44,059 nt of DNA, from NCBI GenBank assembly GCA_002726205.1, contig PBSL01000039.1, positions 1 to 44,059 of the forward strand, in the 5' to 3' direction. The notes below the pieces were generated by a model. That model was not told the DNA's origin, made no database searches, and saw only the letters and a program-made list of their open reading frames with translations. Shown here piece by piece: positions 27,585 through 35,013 of this stretch (position 1 is its first letter; each line of letters starts with the position of its first letter). This DNA comes from Planctomycetaceae bacterium (GTDB lineage: Bacteria > Planctomycetota > Planctomycetia > Planctomycetales > Planctomycetaceae). The position numbers and the translations under genes were made by a program.

Positions 27585-27616
27585 TCCCCAGCCCCGGGGT
27601 TCAATCCGTCGGATCC
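27585..27616 (-). repeat. Dispersed upstream element, copy F
   Basis: On the minus strand it reads GATCCGACGGATTGAACCCC followed by GGGGCTGGGGATG. TTGAA begins 110 nt before the ATG at 27494. The core differs by A for G before TTGAA and by CCCC for GCCG. Confidence 0.5.
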
Positions 27617-27652
27617 GAACCAGGCTCACCGGTGTCGGCAGCCGGAACCGGC

Positions 27653-28201
27653 TCAGATGAGATCCTGGAAGCCGGCAGCCGGAATCCGGTTCCTCGCCCG
27701 TGGGCCGGCCACGATCTCACTGATCCAGTTCACCAGGTCCGCGATGTCCTCGCGAGGAAAGATCGGCACCGTCGCCCGGCAGGGATCGTCGGTCACAACG
27801 GCCTGGATCGAATCGTGGGTCGCCGACAGTGGCAACGAATGACCAGCGGCCCGCCAGACCTCGATCTTCGGCGACCCGGTCTGCAGATCCCCCTCGACAA
27901 GCACCAGGTCACACTGATCGAACATCGTTTCGATCGCCTCGTAACGATCAGTTTCCGGGCCGAACCCATCGGTCGATTCAAACACCGCCGTCAACCGGGG
28001 ACCCACGATCCCGACAACGGCGGCCCCGGCCTCGCCGTGTCGAAACGAGTCCTTGCCCGGGGTGTCGAATTCGTGATCGTGGTGTGTGTGCTTGATCGTC
28101 CCGACCCGGTAGCCAAGCGTTGTCAACCGGGACACCAATTCGACGATCAGCGTTGTCTTGCCACTGTTCTTTCGACCAACGATATGAATCCGCCTGTCCA
28201 T
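27653..28201 (-). CDS. mobB: Molybdopterin-guanine dinucleotide biosynthesis adaptor MobB
   Basis: The protein has 182 residues. The N-terminus carries the P-loop GRKNSGKTT (residues 9-17) and the MobB signature YRVGTIKHTHHDHEFDTPGKDS, then LVLVEGDLQTGSPKIEVWR. MobB is a GTP-binding protein that assists MobA in making bis-MGD, the cofactor needed by the alpha subunit encoded at 35000. It has its own sigma-54-type promoter (28241-28259), which ties it to the respiratory genes. Only this one cofactor gene is present in the window. Confidence 0.9.
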   Translation of the reverse strand: MDRRIHIVGRKNSGKTTLIVELVSRLTTLGYRVGTIKHTHHDHEFDTPGKDSFRHGEAGAAVVGIVGPRLTAVFESTDGFGPETDRYEAIETMFDQCDLVLVEGDLQTGSPKIEVWRAAGHSLPLSATHDSIQAVVTDDPCRATVPIFPREDIADLVNWISEIVAGPRARNRIPAAGFQDLI

Positions 28202-28240
28202 CGATTTCCTTTCCCGAAACCATCTGATTTCCGGATCTGG

Positions 28241-28259
28241 GCTGCAATGACCGTGCCGG
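28241..28259 (-). promoter_or_regulatory. Sigma-54 promoter of mobB
   Basis: On the minus strand the sequence CCGGCACGGTCATTGCAGC has GG and GC separated by exactly ten bases. It matches the -24/-12 consensus TGGCACG-N4-TTGCA at all but the first base. The predicted transcription start is near 28232, about 30 nt before the mobB ATG at 28201. Confidence 0.75.
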
Positions 28260-28298
28260 TCGGGAAGTAAAGGCCGAAATTTCTCTCCACGGTCATCG

Positions 28299-28325
28299 GG
28301 CCCCTGGCCGCCGGCAACAGGGGCC
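28299..28325. terminator. Hairpin downstream of the histidine kinase gene
   Basis: GGCCCCTG (28299-28306) pairs with CAGGGGCC (28318-28325) around an 11-nt loop. It lies 39 nt past the kinase stop and just upstream of the mobB promoter. No T-run follows. It may end kinase transcription so that mobB depends on its own promoter. Confidence 0.45.
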
Positions 28326-28363
28326 TGCCGTGCTGGCGAACCGTTGATCGCTTCCGATTGAGT

Positions 28364-29611
28364 TCAACCGGCCGATTCCACATTGCCGGCGGGCCTCTTC
28401 AACTGGACACGGAACCGGCTCCCCCGACCGGGTTCCGATTCCACCCACAACTGGCCTCCCTGCTGCTCCACCAGGTTGCGGGAAAAATACAACCCCAGAC
28501 CCGAACCGGAATCGTCGCGATTCCGGGACAGGCGACGGAACGGGGCGAAGATCTTCGACTGGTCCTCCCGGGAAATCCCCGGACCGTTGTCAACAACCGA
28601 GACAATGCAACTGGCCGGTGAGAGTTCGGCTTCGATCACGATCCGTCCGGGACTCTTGTCGATGAACTTCGCCGCGTTGGCCAGCAGGTTGTAGAACACC
28701 TCGCGAAGTTGGACGTGATTGGCCAGTACCGTTGGCAGGGGCTCGTTAACGATCACGTCGATCTGTTCCCGCTCCAGCAACGGCTGCACCCGTTCGATCG
28801 CCTGGTCGATCACCTTGCCCACGGCGATTTCGTCGTCCGGGTCAGCTGTCTCGGTCGCCAGTGCCGTTGAAAGCAACTCGTCGATCGTTCCACTCATTCT
28901 GAACACCGTGGCCCGTGCCGCTTCAATCAGTTGCCGGGCGTCCTTGGGCAGTTGATCCTCGAACTCATCGAGGACCTCGTCGCAGTAGTTTGCCACGGTT
29001 CCCAGGGGTGTTTTCAGGTCGTGCGACGTGAAGTGAGCGAACTGCTTCAACTCGTTGTTGGCCGCCCAGTACAACTCCAGGGCCTGCCTCAGATCCCGTG
29101 TCAATTGCTCGAAGTAGGCATCCAGGGTCAACCCGACATCGAGAAAGACAGCTTTCATTAACGTCGAGATCACCAGCAACGTGTCCGGTGAAATATCCTT
29201 CGAGGAGTTCGCCAGGCAAAACTGGACGAACTGGTTGTAAGACCCGAGAAAATCCTTTGGCTCGATACCTTTCTCGGCATGCGCTTCACCGGCCCGGCGA
29301 CGTTGACAGAGAAAGTCCTCGTCCCAACGAGCCTGCAGCATCGCGTCAAAGAACTCCCGCTGCGCCAGCTTGAGCCTCTCGACCAAAGCAGGGTCTTCCA
29401 GAAAACGTGAGGTCTCCTCGAACATCGCCAGGTGCCGGTAGAACGCATCCAGGTATTCGACAGCATGACGATCGAACACGGGCTGAAATGACCGGAGCCG
29501 CGTGGCATCATCGGCGGTCAATTCCAGAAACTCCAACCGCATCGCAAGATCGCCAGACTCGTCGGTTTGCTCTGGAAAACCGATCGAGGGACTGAGTTTT
29601 TCGTCCGTCAC
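28364..29611 (-). CDS. Globin-coupled (haem-sensor) histidine kinase
   Basis: The protein has 415 residues if started at GTG 29611 (GGAG 11 nt upstream); a downstream ATG at 29542 is also possible. Residues about 25-168 match the protoglobin/globin-coupled sensor domain, with the haem-proximal histidine predicted at His111 in AGEAHAEKGIEPKDFLGSY. The kinase core follows: HisKA with phospho-acceptor His197 (FTSHDLKTPLG), N-box REVFYNLLANAAKF, G1 VVDNGPGI and G2 GSGLGLYF. There is no transmembrane helix, so it is a cytoplasmic sensor. Known globin-coupled kinases respond to O2 (also CO or NO). The nearest plausible partner is the sigma-54 regulator at 41232. Confidence 0.85.
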   Translation of the reverse strand: MTDEKLSPSIGFPEQTDESGDLAMRLEFLELTADDATRLRSFQPVFDRHAVEYLDAFYRHLAMFEETSRFLEDPALVERLKLAQREFFDAMLQARWDEDFLCQRRRAGEAHAEKGIEPKDFLGSYNQFVQFCLANSSKDISPDTLLVISTLMKAVFLDVGLTLDAYFEQLTRDLRQALELYWAANNELKQFAHFTSHDLKTPLGTVANYCDEVLDEFEDQLPKDARQLIEAARATVFRMSGTIDELLSTALATETADPDDEIAVGKVIDQAIERVQPLLEREQIDVIVNEPLPTVLANHVQLREVFYNLLANAAKFIDKSPGRIVIEAELSPASCIVSVVDNGPGISREDQSKIFAPFRRLSRNRDDSGSGLGLYFSRNLVEQQGGQLWVESEPGRGSRFRVQLKRPAGNVESAG

Positions 29612-29936
29612 GGCGGATGGGCTCCGGTTGTATTCTGGAAACACTCTGATTGTCACTACTTGAAGTTTCCAGTGGGCACCAAACGGTTGCAAGGCATCGT
29701 GCGGCCAGGTGTGCGGACCGTGCGATCCCACACGGACTGCGCACTCCCACAGCCGGATTTCCCGCCGAAAACTCACTCTCCCCAGTTCATCCCCGTTCGG
29801 CACCGATGTTGCACCACTCTTGCCGTCGTGGGGCACCGACACGATTGCCGGCGTTCCGTCAGTCCCTGGGAATTCCGATCGCCGATCGATCCCAATGATG
29901 GCCCCGGACCAACGATCTGGACACTAGGAGAAAAAC
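29612..29936. other. Divergent region between kinase and stress-protein genes
   Basis: This is 325 bases. An AGGAG site precedes the stress-protein ATG. A TGGGCACC/TTGCA pair at 29671-29689 resembles a sigma-54 promoter, but its spacing is 12, not 10. Nothing else was recognised. Confidence 0.45.
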
Positions 29937-30383
29937 ATGTCTTGGCTCCCCAGAAAACTCGTGGTGGTCCCAGTCGACTTTTCCGAGAACAGCCTGGGCG
30001 CACTGGAGACGGCGATCGAACTGGCCAACACCCCCGATACGATCTTCGCCGTCCATATTGTCCCGCACGTCGCTGCCATTTCGCCGGGCATGATCTGGGA
30101 CACCGTCAACGACGCAACCCGTGTCAACTCGACAAAAAAGTACTTCCGGGATTTCCTGGTTGATCGCGGGCTGGACAAGATCAATCTCGAGGTCCGCGTG
30201 GGAGATCCCGGATTGCAGATCACGGATTTTTCCCGAGAGATCGGCGCGGACCTGATCGTGATTTCATCGCACGGCTATCACGGCATGAAGAGGCTGCTGA
30301 TGGGATCAGTGGCCGAACGGGTGCTTCGACACGCGGATTGCCCGGTGCTGGTTCTCCGGCGAAATGATCCGGCGGCCGTGTGA
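29937..30383 (+). CDS. Universal stress protein (UspA family)
   Basis: The protein has 148 residues, the usual length. The N-terminal strand KLVVVPVDFSENS and the ATP-binding signature GYHGMKRLLMGSVAERVL followed by CPVLVL are intact, so it should bind ATP. AGGAG precedes the ATG. In many bacteria such proteins are induced by hypoxia or redox stress. Its location, between the haem-sensor kinase and the haemerythrin/CBS genes, fits that. It is convergent with the CBS gene, with 35 nt between the stops. Confidence 0.9.
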   Translation: MSWLPRKLVVVPVDFSENSLGALETAIELANTPDTIFAVHIVPHVAAISPGMIWDTVNDATRVNSTKKYFRDFLVDRGLDKINLEVRVGDPGLQITDFSREIGADLIVISSHGYHGMKRLLMGSVAERVLRHADCPVLVLRRNDPAAV

Positions 30384-30418
30384 CGGGCCCTGTGGTCGAC
30401 GACCGAGACAGGACGACT

Positions 30419-30868
30419 TTATTCCTCGATCGCATATTTCAACGCGGCGACCACGTCCAGTGCCGTGACCACACCAACCGGTCGCCCGAGTTCGTCGAGA
30501 ACGACGATCCGGTGGATGTGTTCGTCGCACATCACTCGCGCGGCGACCATCATCGTCGCGTTTTCCTGTACGGAGTGAACGAACGAGGTCATGCAATCGC
30601 CGACAAGGTCGGGTCTCCCCTCGGCCGATCCCATCGACGAACCGCCCGAGGGTGTCGCGACCAGGAATTCCCTTTGGACAAAATCCGTCGTCGTCAGCAC
30701 ACCGGCACAAACGCCGCGATCATCCACGACCGGTGCCCCCGAGATGTCGTGCTCGACCAGCAGGCTGGCAGCTTCCTGCATGGTCTGGGATTGACTGAGG
30801 CGAATCGGTGCTGGCGTCATCATGTCGCCGACCCGCAAAGACAACAGACGTTCGATGGCACTGTTCAT
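30419..30868 (-). CDS. Tandem CBS-domain protein
   Basis: The protein has 149 residues from the ATG at 30868, chosen over GTG 30874 because GGAGG is properly spaced for the former. Two CBS motifs cover nearly the whole protein: VGDMMTPAPIRLSQSQTMQEA to GVLTTTDFV, and VGDCMTSFVHSVQENATMM to GVVTALDVV. CBS pairs bind adenine nucleotides and act as energy sensors. It is the last gene of the minus-strand set that starts at 32612, 32 nt after the haemerythrin stop. Confidence 0.9.
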   Translation of the reverse strand: MNSAIERLLSLRVGDMMTPAPIRLSQSQTMQEAASLLVEHDISGAPVVDDRGVCAGVLTTTDFVQREFLVATPSGGSSMGSAEGRPDLVGDCMTSFVHSVQENATMMVAARVMCDEHIHRIVVLDELGRPVGVVTALDVVAALKYAIEE

Positions 30869-30900
30869 AAGCACGACCTCCGGTTCCCTGATGGTTCAAT

Positions 30901-31347
30901 TCAGTCCGCGACACCATAATCAGTCCAAAAAGCCTCGATCAGCAACTCGGTCTCGCGGTGTTCATGGTCCTCCAGTGCCGCGATCCAGGAAAGTAGACCG
31001 GGGAAGATCAATCGGTGTACCGAATTGATCGAGGGACCGGCGTGAAGTGAATCGATCAGTTCCGCCAGATCCTTCTGCAAGACATCGTGTTCATCGAGAC
31101 ACTTTTCGAGAGTTTCTGCCGCGTGTGGCAGCCGCTCGCAGACCGGTTCCAGGTAGCCTCCCCGCTCTTCAAGAGCCATGTGGTCGGCCACGATCTCGGC
31201 CAGTTGCTCGAGTCGAGACAACAACGGATCGACGCGATGCACGCTGGCCGGATCAACCAGGAACTGGGAAAGGCAACTCAACGAACGACGAAGCCGACGA
31301 TGTTCGGAAGCAATTTGCCGACTCCATCTGAGCGAATCGTCGTTCAC
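30901..31347 (-). CDS. Haemerythrin HHE-domain protein
   Basis: The protein has 148 residues and is a four-helix bundle with the di-iron ligand pattern of the haemerythrin-like family: His16 in IASEHRRLRR, ADHMALEERGGYLEPV (His and Glu), CLDEHDVLQKDL (His) and LEDHEHRETELL (His and Glu). Such proteins bind O2 or NO, or repair iron-sulfur clusters. Its place in the operon divergent from an iron-sulfur molybdoenzyme suggests oxygen/NO handling. The ATG at 31347 lies 80 nt after the cupredoxin gene. Confidence 0.85.
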   Translation of the reverse strand: MNDDSLRWSRQIASEHRRLRRSLSCLSQFLVDPASVHRVDPLLSRLEQLAEIVADHMALEERGGYLEPVCERLPHAAETLEKCLDEHDVLQKDLAELIDSLHAGPSINSVHRLIFPGLLSWIAALEDHEHRETELLIEAFWTDYGVAD

Positions 31348-31427
31348 GTCATTATCACCTCGTTCAGGACGTGCGGCCGGAGTGTGATTTGATCAAAACA
31401 CGCTTCAAACATTCGTGGTCGTGTCCC

Positions 31428-32393
31428 TCAGCGTTGCGATGCAGGACTTCCAGTCGCCGGCTTCCCTTCACCCCGAGCGGAAAAACGTTCGGCCGGATAG
31501 GTGATTTCGAGCCGTTCAATCTGACCGGCACGGATCGTGATCTCTCGCGATCGTTCCAGGAACCCGGCCCGCTCGTGCCAAATCCGCAACCGGTGCGTTC
31601 CCGCCGGCAGCTCTCGAATCCTGAAAGTCCCGTCCCGGGCGGTCACCGCCGCAAAGGAATGGTCCAACGGCAAGTGCCAGGCCCGCATCCACGGGTGGAG
31701 GTCGCACTTGACCAACAGCGGTTTCCGCTCCGCCATCGAGTAGGTCAACTGCAGCCCGTCCCGGTTGTTCGCCGCGATCGAGACATTCGTCGAGTGATTG
31801 CGAACCGGAAGCGTGTGGACGTTGTGAGCGATCGCATCGTTGCTCTTGACCAGGACCGGCTGGCCGACCCGGACAATCAGGTTCCTCGGCACAAAGACAC
31901 ATTCCCTCTGATCAAAAACGACCGACGCGACCGGCACCGGTGTCTTGTGCCCCTCGGGAGCACGTCCCAGAAAAACAAAGACGTTGGCCAGGCCATTGTC
32001 GGCGGTTCCATCAACCAGCAGTGACTCGTCGAGGATGTCGTGTCCGCCACAAACCTCGAAATCCTTGACACTCTTGTCGCCCCCCCGAACCAGCAGGGCC
32101 GGTTTGGCTGCTGTCCCCCCGTAGAGGATGACCCCTTCCAGGTCGCCAACAGAAACGAGTTCGCTCGACTTGGTGGTTCGGTTCTCCGGCGCGAATCCCG
32201 TGGGAATCGTCGCTGTCGGCGAAGCCACCGGCGAGGAGACTGCCGGCGTCAATTGCGGTGGTTCCGATGACTCGCCACAACCGGTCAGCAGAAACGACAC
32301 CGACATCAGGGCCAGCGCCCCGGTCCACACAAACAGCCATATCAGAACGAGGATCCCTGGCCGACTTCCAGCCTGCTCAGTTTGTTCATTCAT
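31428..32393 (-). CDS. Cupredoxin-domain lipoprotein
   Basis: The protein has 321 residues. The N-terminus has a membrane segment ending in lipobox FLLTGC (Cys39), so it is probably a lipoprotein facing the periplasm. After a Ser/Pro/Thr-rich linker come a cupredoxin-like domain with candidate type-1 copper ligands (AHNVHT and CDLHPWM: His, Cys, His, Met) and a C-terminal carboxypeptidase-regulatory-like beta-sandwich (GTFRIRELPAGTHRLRIWH). AAAGAGGAG precedes the ATG. I infer a periplasmic electron carrier or copper protein serving the respiratory enzyme encoded divergently. Confidence 0.8.
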   Translation of the reverse strand: MNEQTEQAGSRPGILVLIWLFVWTGALALMSVSFLLTGCGESSEPPQLTPAVSSPVASPTATIPTGFAPENRTTKSSELVSVGDLEGVILYGGTAAKPALLVRGGDKSVKDFEVCGGHDILDESLLVDGTADNGLANVFVFLGRAPEGHKTPVPVASVVFDQRECVFVPRNLIVRVGQPVLVKSNDAIAHNVHTLPVRNHSTNVSIAANNRDGLQLTYSMAERKPLLVKCDLHPWMRAWHLPLDHSFAAVTARDGTFRIRELPAGTHRLRIWHERAGFLERSREITIRAGQIERLEITYPAERFSARGEGKPATGSPASQR

Positions 32394-32408
32394 CGCGAGA
32401 ACTCCTCT

Positions 32409-32612
32409 TTAATCGGACCCGGGGCGTCCCTCTCCCGAACTGAGCTCGTTGCCGGTCCACAGGTCACGGCCTGCCGCAACCCGCAGCCGGTAAAGCTGCA
32501 CCCGCGGTGCCTTGGCCTGCATGAACTGGCGATCAGTTCCAGAGGGGGCCGTGGGAGAGGTGATGTAGTCGTTCTTGGGCACCGCTCGCACCGGAAGCAT
32601 GACGTCTTGCAT
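32409..32612 (-). CDS. Small 67-residue protein leading the divergent operon
   Basis: The protein has 67 residues. GGAGAG precedes the ATG at 32612. The sequence (opening MQDVMLPVRAVPKNDYITSP) has no membrane segment or metal motif that I recognise. Its stop is 15 nt before the cupredoxin start, and it is the first gene after a sigma-54 promoter 74 nt upstream. It may be a leader or a small partner protein. Confidence 0.55.
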   Translation of the reverse strand: MQDVMLPVRAVPKNDYITSPTAPSGTDRQFMQAKAPRVQLYRLRVAAGRDLWTGNELSSGEGRPGSD

Positions 32613-32693
32613 CGTTGTTTCTCTCCGATTGAACTCGCATTTTTTTCGGAATTCTCGATCCCGCTCGACGGTTCGCCCGCCATTGCGATGGTG

Positions 32694-32713
32694 ATCGCAG
32701 ATTGCGTGCCAAA
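32694..32713 (-). promoter_or_regulatory. Sigma-54 promoter of the divergent (cupredoxin-haemerythrin) operon
   Basis: On the minus strand TTTGGCACGCAATCTGCGAT has GG-N10-GC spacing and TTGGCACG as a perfect -24 box. The -12 box is CTGCG rather than TTGCA. Predicted start near 32686, with a leader of about 74 nt to the ATG at 32612. It shares TTGGCACGC and TCTGC with the opposing promoter. Confidence 0.75.
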
Positions 32714-32831
32714 CGCGACCGTCCTGGAAAACGTTCGCAACCAGCTCAGCACTCAAGCCGCAACCGACCGTCAAAGTCGCGATTGCCAAACCCTCGCAGG
32801 ATTTTTCGGCGAAAGGCCCGGACACACCGTT

Positions 32832-32845
32832 GTGCGAATTCGCAC
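32832..32845. promoter_or_regulatory. Perfect 14-bp palindrome, candidate enhancer site
   Basis: GTGCGAATTCGCAC is its own reverse complement. It lies midway between the divergent promoters, about 165 and 153 bases from the two predicted start sites, as expected for an NtrC-type activator serving both. Confidence 0.55.
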
Positions 32846-32881
32846 GATGACGGGCGATTCAGCACGTCCGAACAGGTCGCG

Positions 32882-32899
32882 GCGATCAACGGTGATCGC
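32882..32899. promoter_or_regulatory. 18-bp inverted repeat, second candidate enhancer site
   Basis: GCGATCA and TGATCGC flank a four-base spacer ACGG. The site is centred about 112 nt upstream of the predicted start of the + strand operon, a normal distance for a sigma-54 activator. Confidence 0.45.
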
Positions 32900-32975
32900 G
32901 TCGATTTCCAGACCGGCAACGTGTTGGTGCGGACGGGGTCCATCGAGGCGGGGGCCGAGAATCAACTGCCGACGA

Positions 32976-32993
32976 TTGGCACGCCGTCTGCAT
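32976..32993 (+). promoter_or_regulatory. Sigma-54 promoter of the molybdoenzyme operon
   Basis: TTGGCACGCCGTCTGCAT: perfect -24 box TTGGCACG, exact GG-N10-GC spacing and CTGCAT at -12. Predicted start near 33003, leaving a leader of about 56 nt before the ATG at 33059. It matches the sigma-54-type activator gene at the end of the same gene set. Confidence 0.8.
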
Positions 32994-33058
32994 CAAGAAA
33001 AGAGCCGTCAACTGGCTCACGCGTCCAAAGCGTCGTTTGATTGATCAGGAATGCCACC

Positions 33059-34807
33059 ATGGCTCGGCGGTGGACACAACGAAATGATCTCGGCATCACG
33101 ACCGAGGTAGGAGTCGGCCTGTTGCTGACGCTGATCCTGTTGCTGCTGATGCCGTTGCTGGTCCCGACGAGAAGGGGAGTCGACTGGAATCCCGGCCCGC
33201 AAGCGAACGACCCTCGGGCGAATCCCGAGTCCTCTGCCGCCGCGAGCCCAACCCCGGATCAATTAACTCGCGACAACGAGAAAGCGTTCAAGCAGACCCG
33301 GGATCTTTACGTCGCCCAGTGCGCCGGTTGCCACGGGGCTAACGGCGATGGCAGGGGACCGGCGGCGACGGTCCTGTTTCCCAGGCCCCGGGACTTCCGC
33401 GCGGGCCGGTTTCGACTGGTAACGACAAGCAACGGTGTGCCGACGATCGAGGACCTGGTCGAGGTTCTGCGACGCGGGATCCCGGGCAGTTCGATGCCTC
33501 CCTGGCCGGCGATCGACAAGCCCCGATGGAAGATGCTGGCCAACTTTGTCGTCGAACTCAGGCGTCAGGGAATCCGTGAAACCGAACAGGCGCAGGCTCG
33601 CGAGCTGGGCGAGGAACCTGTCGAGGAAGAAACCGTGGAACTGGTTCACCAGTTGACGACACCCGGACCGTTGATCGACGTGCCACAACTGGAGCCGTCG
33701 GGAGCCGAATCGATTGACCGCGGAGAATCGCTGTACCTGAAACAGGGATGCGGCGGCTGTCATGGCAAGCAGGGACGTGGTGATGGACAGGAGAAAATGG
33801 TCAACGCCGAGGGCCTGCCCAACCCGCCGCGGGACCTGACCCGAGGAATCTTCAAGGGCAACTTCGATCCGGAATCGATCTATCGGCGGATCCTGGCCGG
33901 CATGCCCGGCAGCGCGATGCCGTCGGCCAAGAAACTCCTCCCCGGACAGGTCGCCGACCTCGTCAACTTCGTTCTGGCACTTTCCGACCAGGCGACACGG
34001 GATGCGACGGTCCTGAATCGGGAGCGAATCTTGGCACGAAAAGTCACCGACTGGCCGGAAAATCCTGCGGATTCTTTCTGGGAAAGAAACCCGGCCACGC
34101 GGGTCCGACTGATGCCACTGTGGTGGCGAGACGAGTTCCCGACAGACGTGCTTGTCCGCGCCGTCCACGACGGCCAGTCACTCGCCTTGCAGGTCAGTTG
34201 GGAAGACTCGCGACCTGACAATTCCCTGGTCCGCACGGAGTCCTTTCGTGACGCCGTGGCCGTGCAGTTCTACCAGGGTGACCTCGAACCGTTCCTGGGA
34301 ATGGGAGCCCGGAACGATGTCCTGGATGTCTGGATGTGGGACGGTGGTCGGCAGCACGGCGCCCCGTCACTCGAGGAGGTTTATCCACGTATCGTCGTCG
34401 ACTGGTATCCGTTTTCGGAAACCGCCGTCACGTCGCCTGAATACCGGCGATCGGGTACGAGGACCTCGGCACAAAGCAAGCTCACCCTGGCCGCCAAGGC
34501 GGCAGGGAATTCCATTGTGCCGGAGGCCAACGGCCCGGTCGCCGCTTCTCTCCAGTCGCGAAGTCCCGGAACACTGGCGTTTCGGCCTCGTCCCAGCCAA
34601 CTGGTATCCACCAGGGGCAACTGGCAGGGCGGACGCTGGCGGGTGGTGTTTCATCGTCCGCTGGTCGTGGGTGCGGGAGACGGGGTGTCTCTCGTGCCCG
34701 GCCGATCGGCCTCGATCGCGCTGGCCATCTGGGACGGTTCGCGGCGGGACCGTAATGGCAAGAAATTGATCACTATCTGGCAGGACCTGGAATTGGAGGA
34801 AAACTGA
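33059..34807 (+). CDS. Membrane-anchored dihaem cytochrome c fused to EB_dh-type haem-b subunit
   Basis: The protein has 582 residues. The ATG at 33059 is preceded by AGGA. Residues 17-35 form a membrane anchor. Two cytochrome c modules follow: CAGCH (88-92) with likely ligand Met146 in GIPGSSMPPW, and CGGCH (231-235) with a Met in GMPGSAMPS (282 or 287). From about 335 to the end the sequence resembles the ethylbenzene-dehydrogenase gamma (PF09459) haem-b domain (ATRVRLMPLWWRDEF, VHDGQSLALQVSWED, SIALAIWDGS). This is the gamma-type subunit that passes electrons between the alpha-beta pair and the membrane or periplasm. Here it is joined to two c haems. No NarI-like multi-helix subunit was found. 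Confidence 0.85.
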   Translation: MARRWTQRNDLGITTEVGVGLLLTLILLLLMPLLVPTRRGVDWNPGPQANDPRANPESSAAASPTPDQLTRDNEKAFKQTRDLYVAQCAGCHGANGDGRGPAATVLFPRPRDFRAGRFRLVTTSNGVPTIEDLVEVLRRGIPGSSMPPWPAIDKPRWKMLANFVVELRRQGIRETEQAQARELGEEPVEEETVELVHQLTTPGPLIDVPQLEPSGAESIDRGESLYLKQGCGGCHGKQGRGDGQEKMVNAEGLPNPPRDLTRGIFKGNFDPESIYRRILAGMPGSAMPSAKKLLPGQVADLVNFVLALSDQATRDATVLNRERILARKVTDWPENPADSFWERNPATRVRLMPLWWRDEFPTDVLVRAVHDGQSLALQVSWEDSRPDNSLVRTESFRDAVAVQFYQGDLEPFLGMGARNDVLDVWMWDGGRQHGAPSLEEVYPRIVVDWYPFSETAVTSPEYRRSGTRTSAQSKLTLAAKAAGNSIVPEANGPVAASLQSRSPGTLAFRPRPSQLVSTRGNWQGGRWRVVFHRPLVVGAGDGVSLVPGRSASIALAIWDGSRRDRNGKKLITIWQDLELEEN

Positions 34808-35013
34808 TGGTGTCGTCGGTGTTGGGGAGGGTGAGTGCACGCGAACGGAACCTGTTGGTCGGTAAGTGCCGCCCCGGGAACGACAAGCCGCATCGCTGCG
34901 GGCCAGCGAAGCGTCTCCCGGAGCACGACAGGCTCCCGGTCCCGCAACCGGATCTCCTGGTGACCCGCGAACTCGCCCTCCTCCAAAAACACGAGAAGCA
35001 TGCCGCACGATAG
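34807..35013 (+). CDS. Small ORF coupled to both neighbours
   Basis: The ORF has 68 residues. Its ATG overlaps the cytochrome stop (TGATG) and its own stop overlaps the first 14 bases of the alpha gene. Third-position GC is high, as in its neighbours. The product (MVSSVLGRVSARERNLLVG at the start) is basic, with two cysteines, and matches nothing I recognise. It may exist mainly to couple translation of the alpha gene, which has a poor ribosome-binding site. It could also be a chance frame. Confidence 0.45.
   Translation: MVSSVLGRVSARERNLLVGKCRPGNDKPHRCGPAKRLPEHDRLPVPQPDLLVTRELALLQKHEKHAAR

Larger units (their letters stand above)
32613..33058. other. Divergent sigma-54 control region
   Basis: This is 446 bases between the two divergent operons. 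It contains a sigma-54 promoter on each strand (32694-32713 minus, 32976-32993 plus) and two inverted repeats between them (32832-32845 and 32882-32899). Frames that are open here lack ribosome-binding sites and protein-like composition. Confidence 0.7.

Noticed and set aside
29669-29690. Sigma-54-like promoter (TGGGCACC and TTGCA) upstream of the stress-protein gene
   Set aside because: GG and GC are separated by 12 bases. Sigma-54 promoters need 10, so despite good boxes I do not call it.
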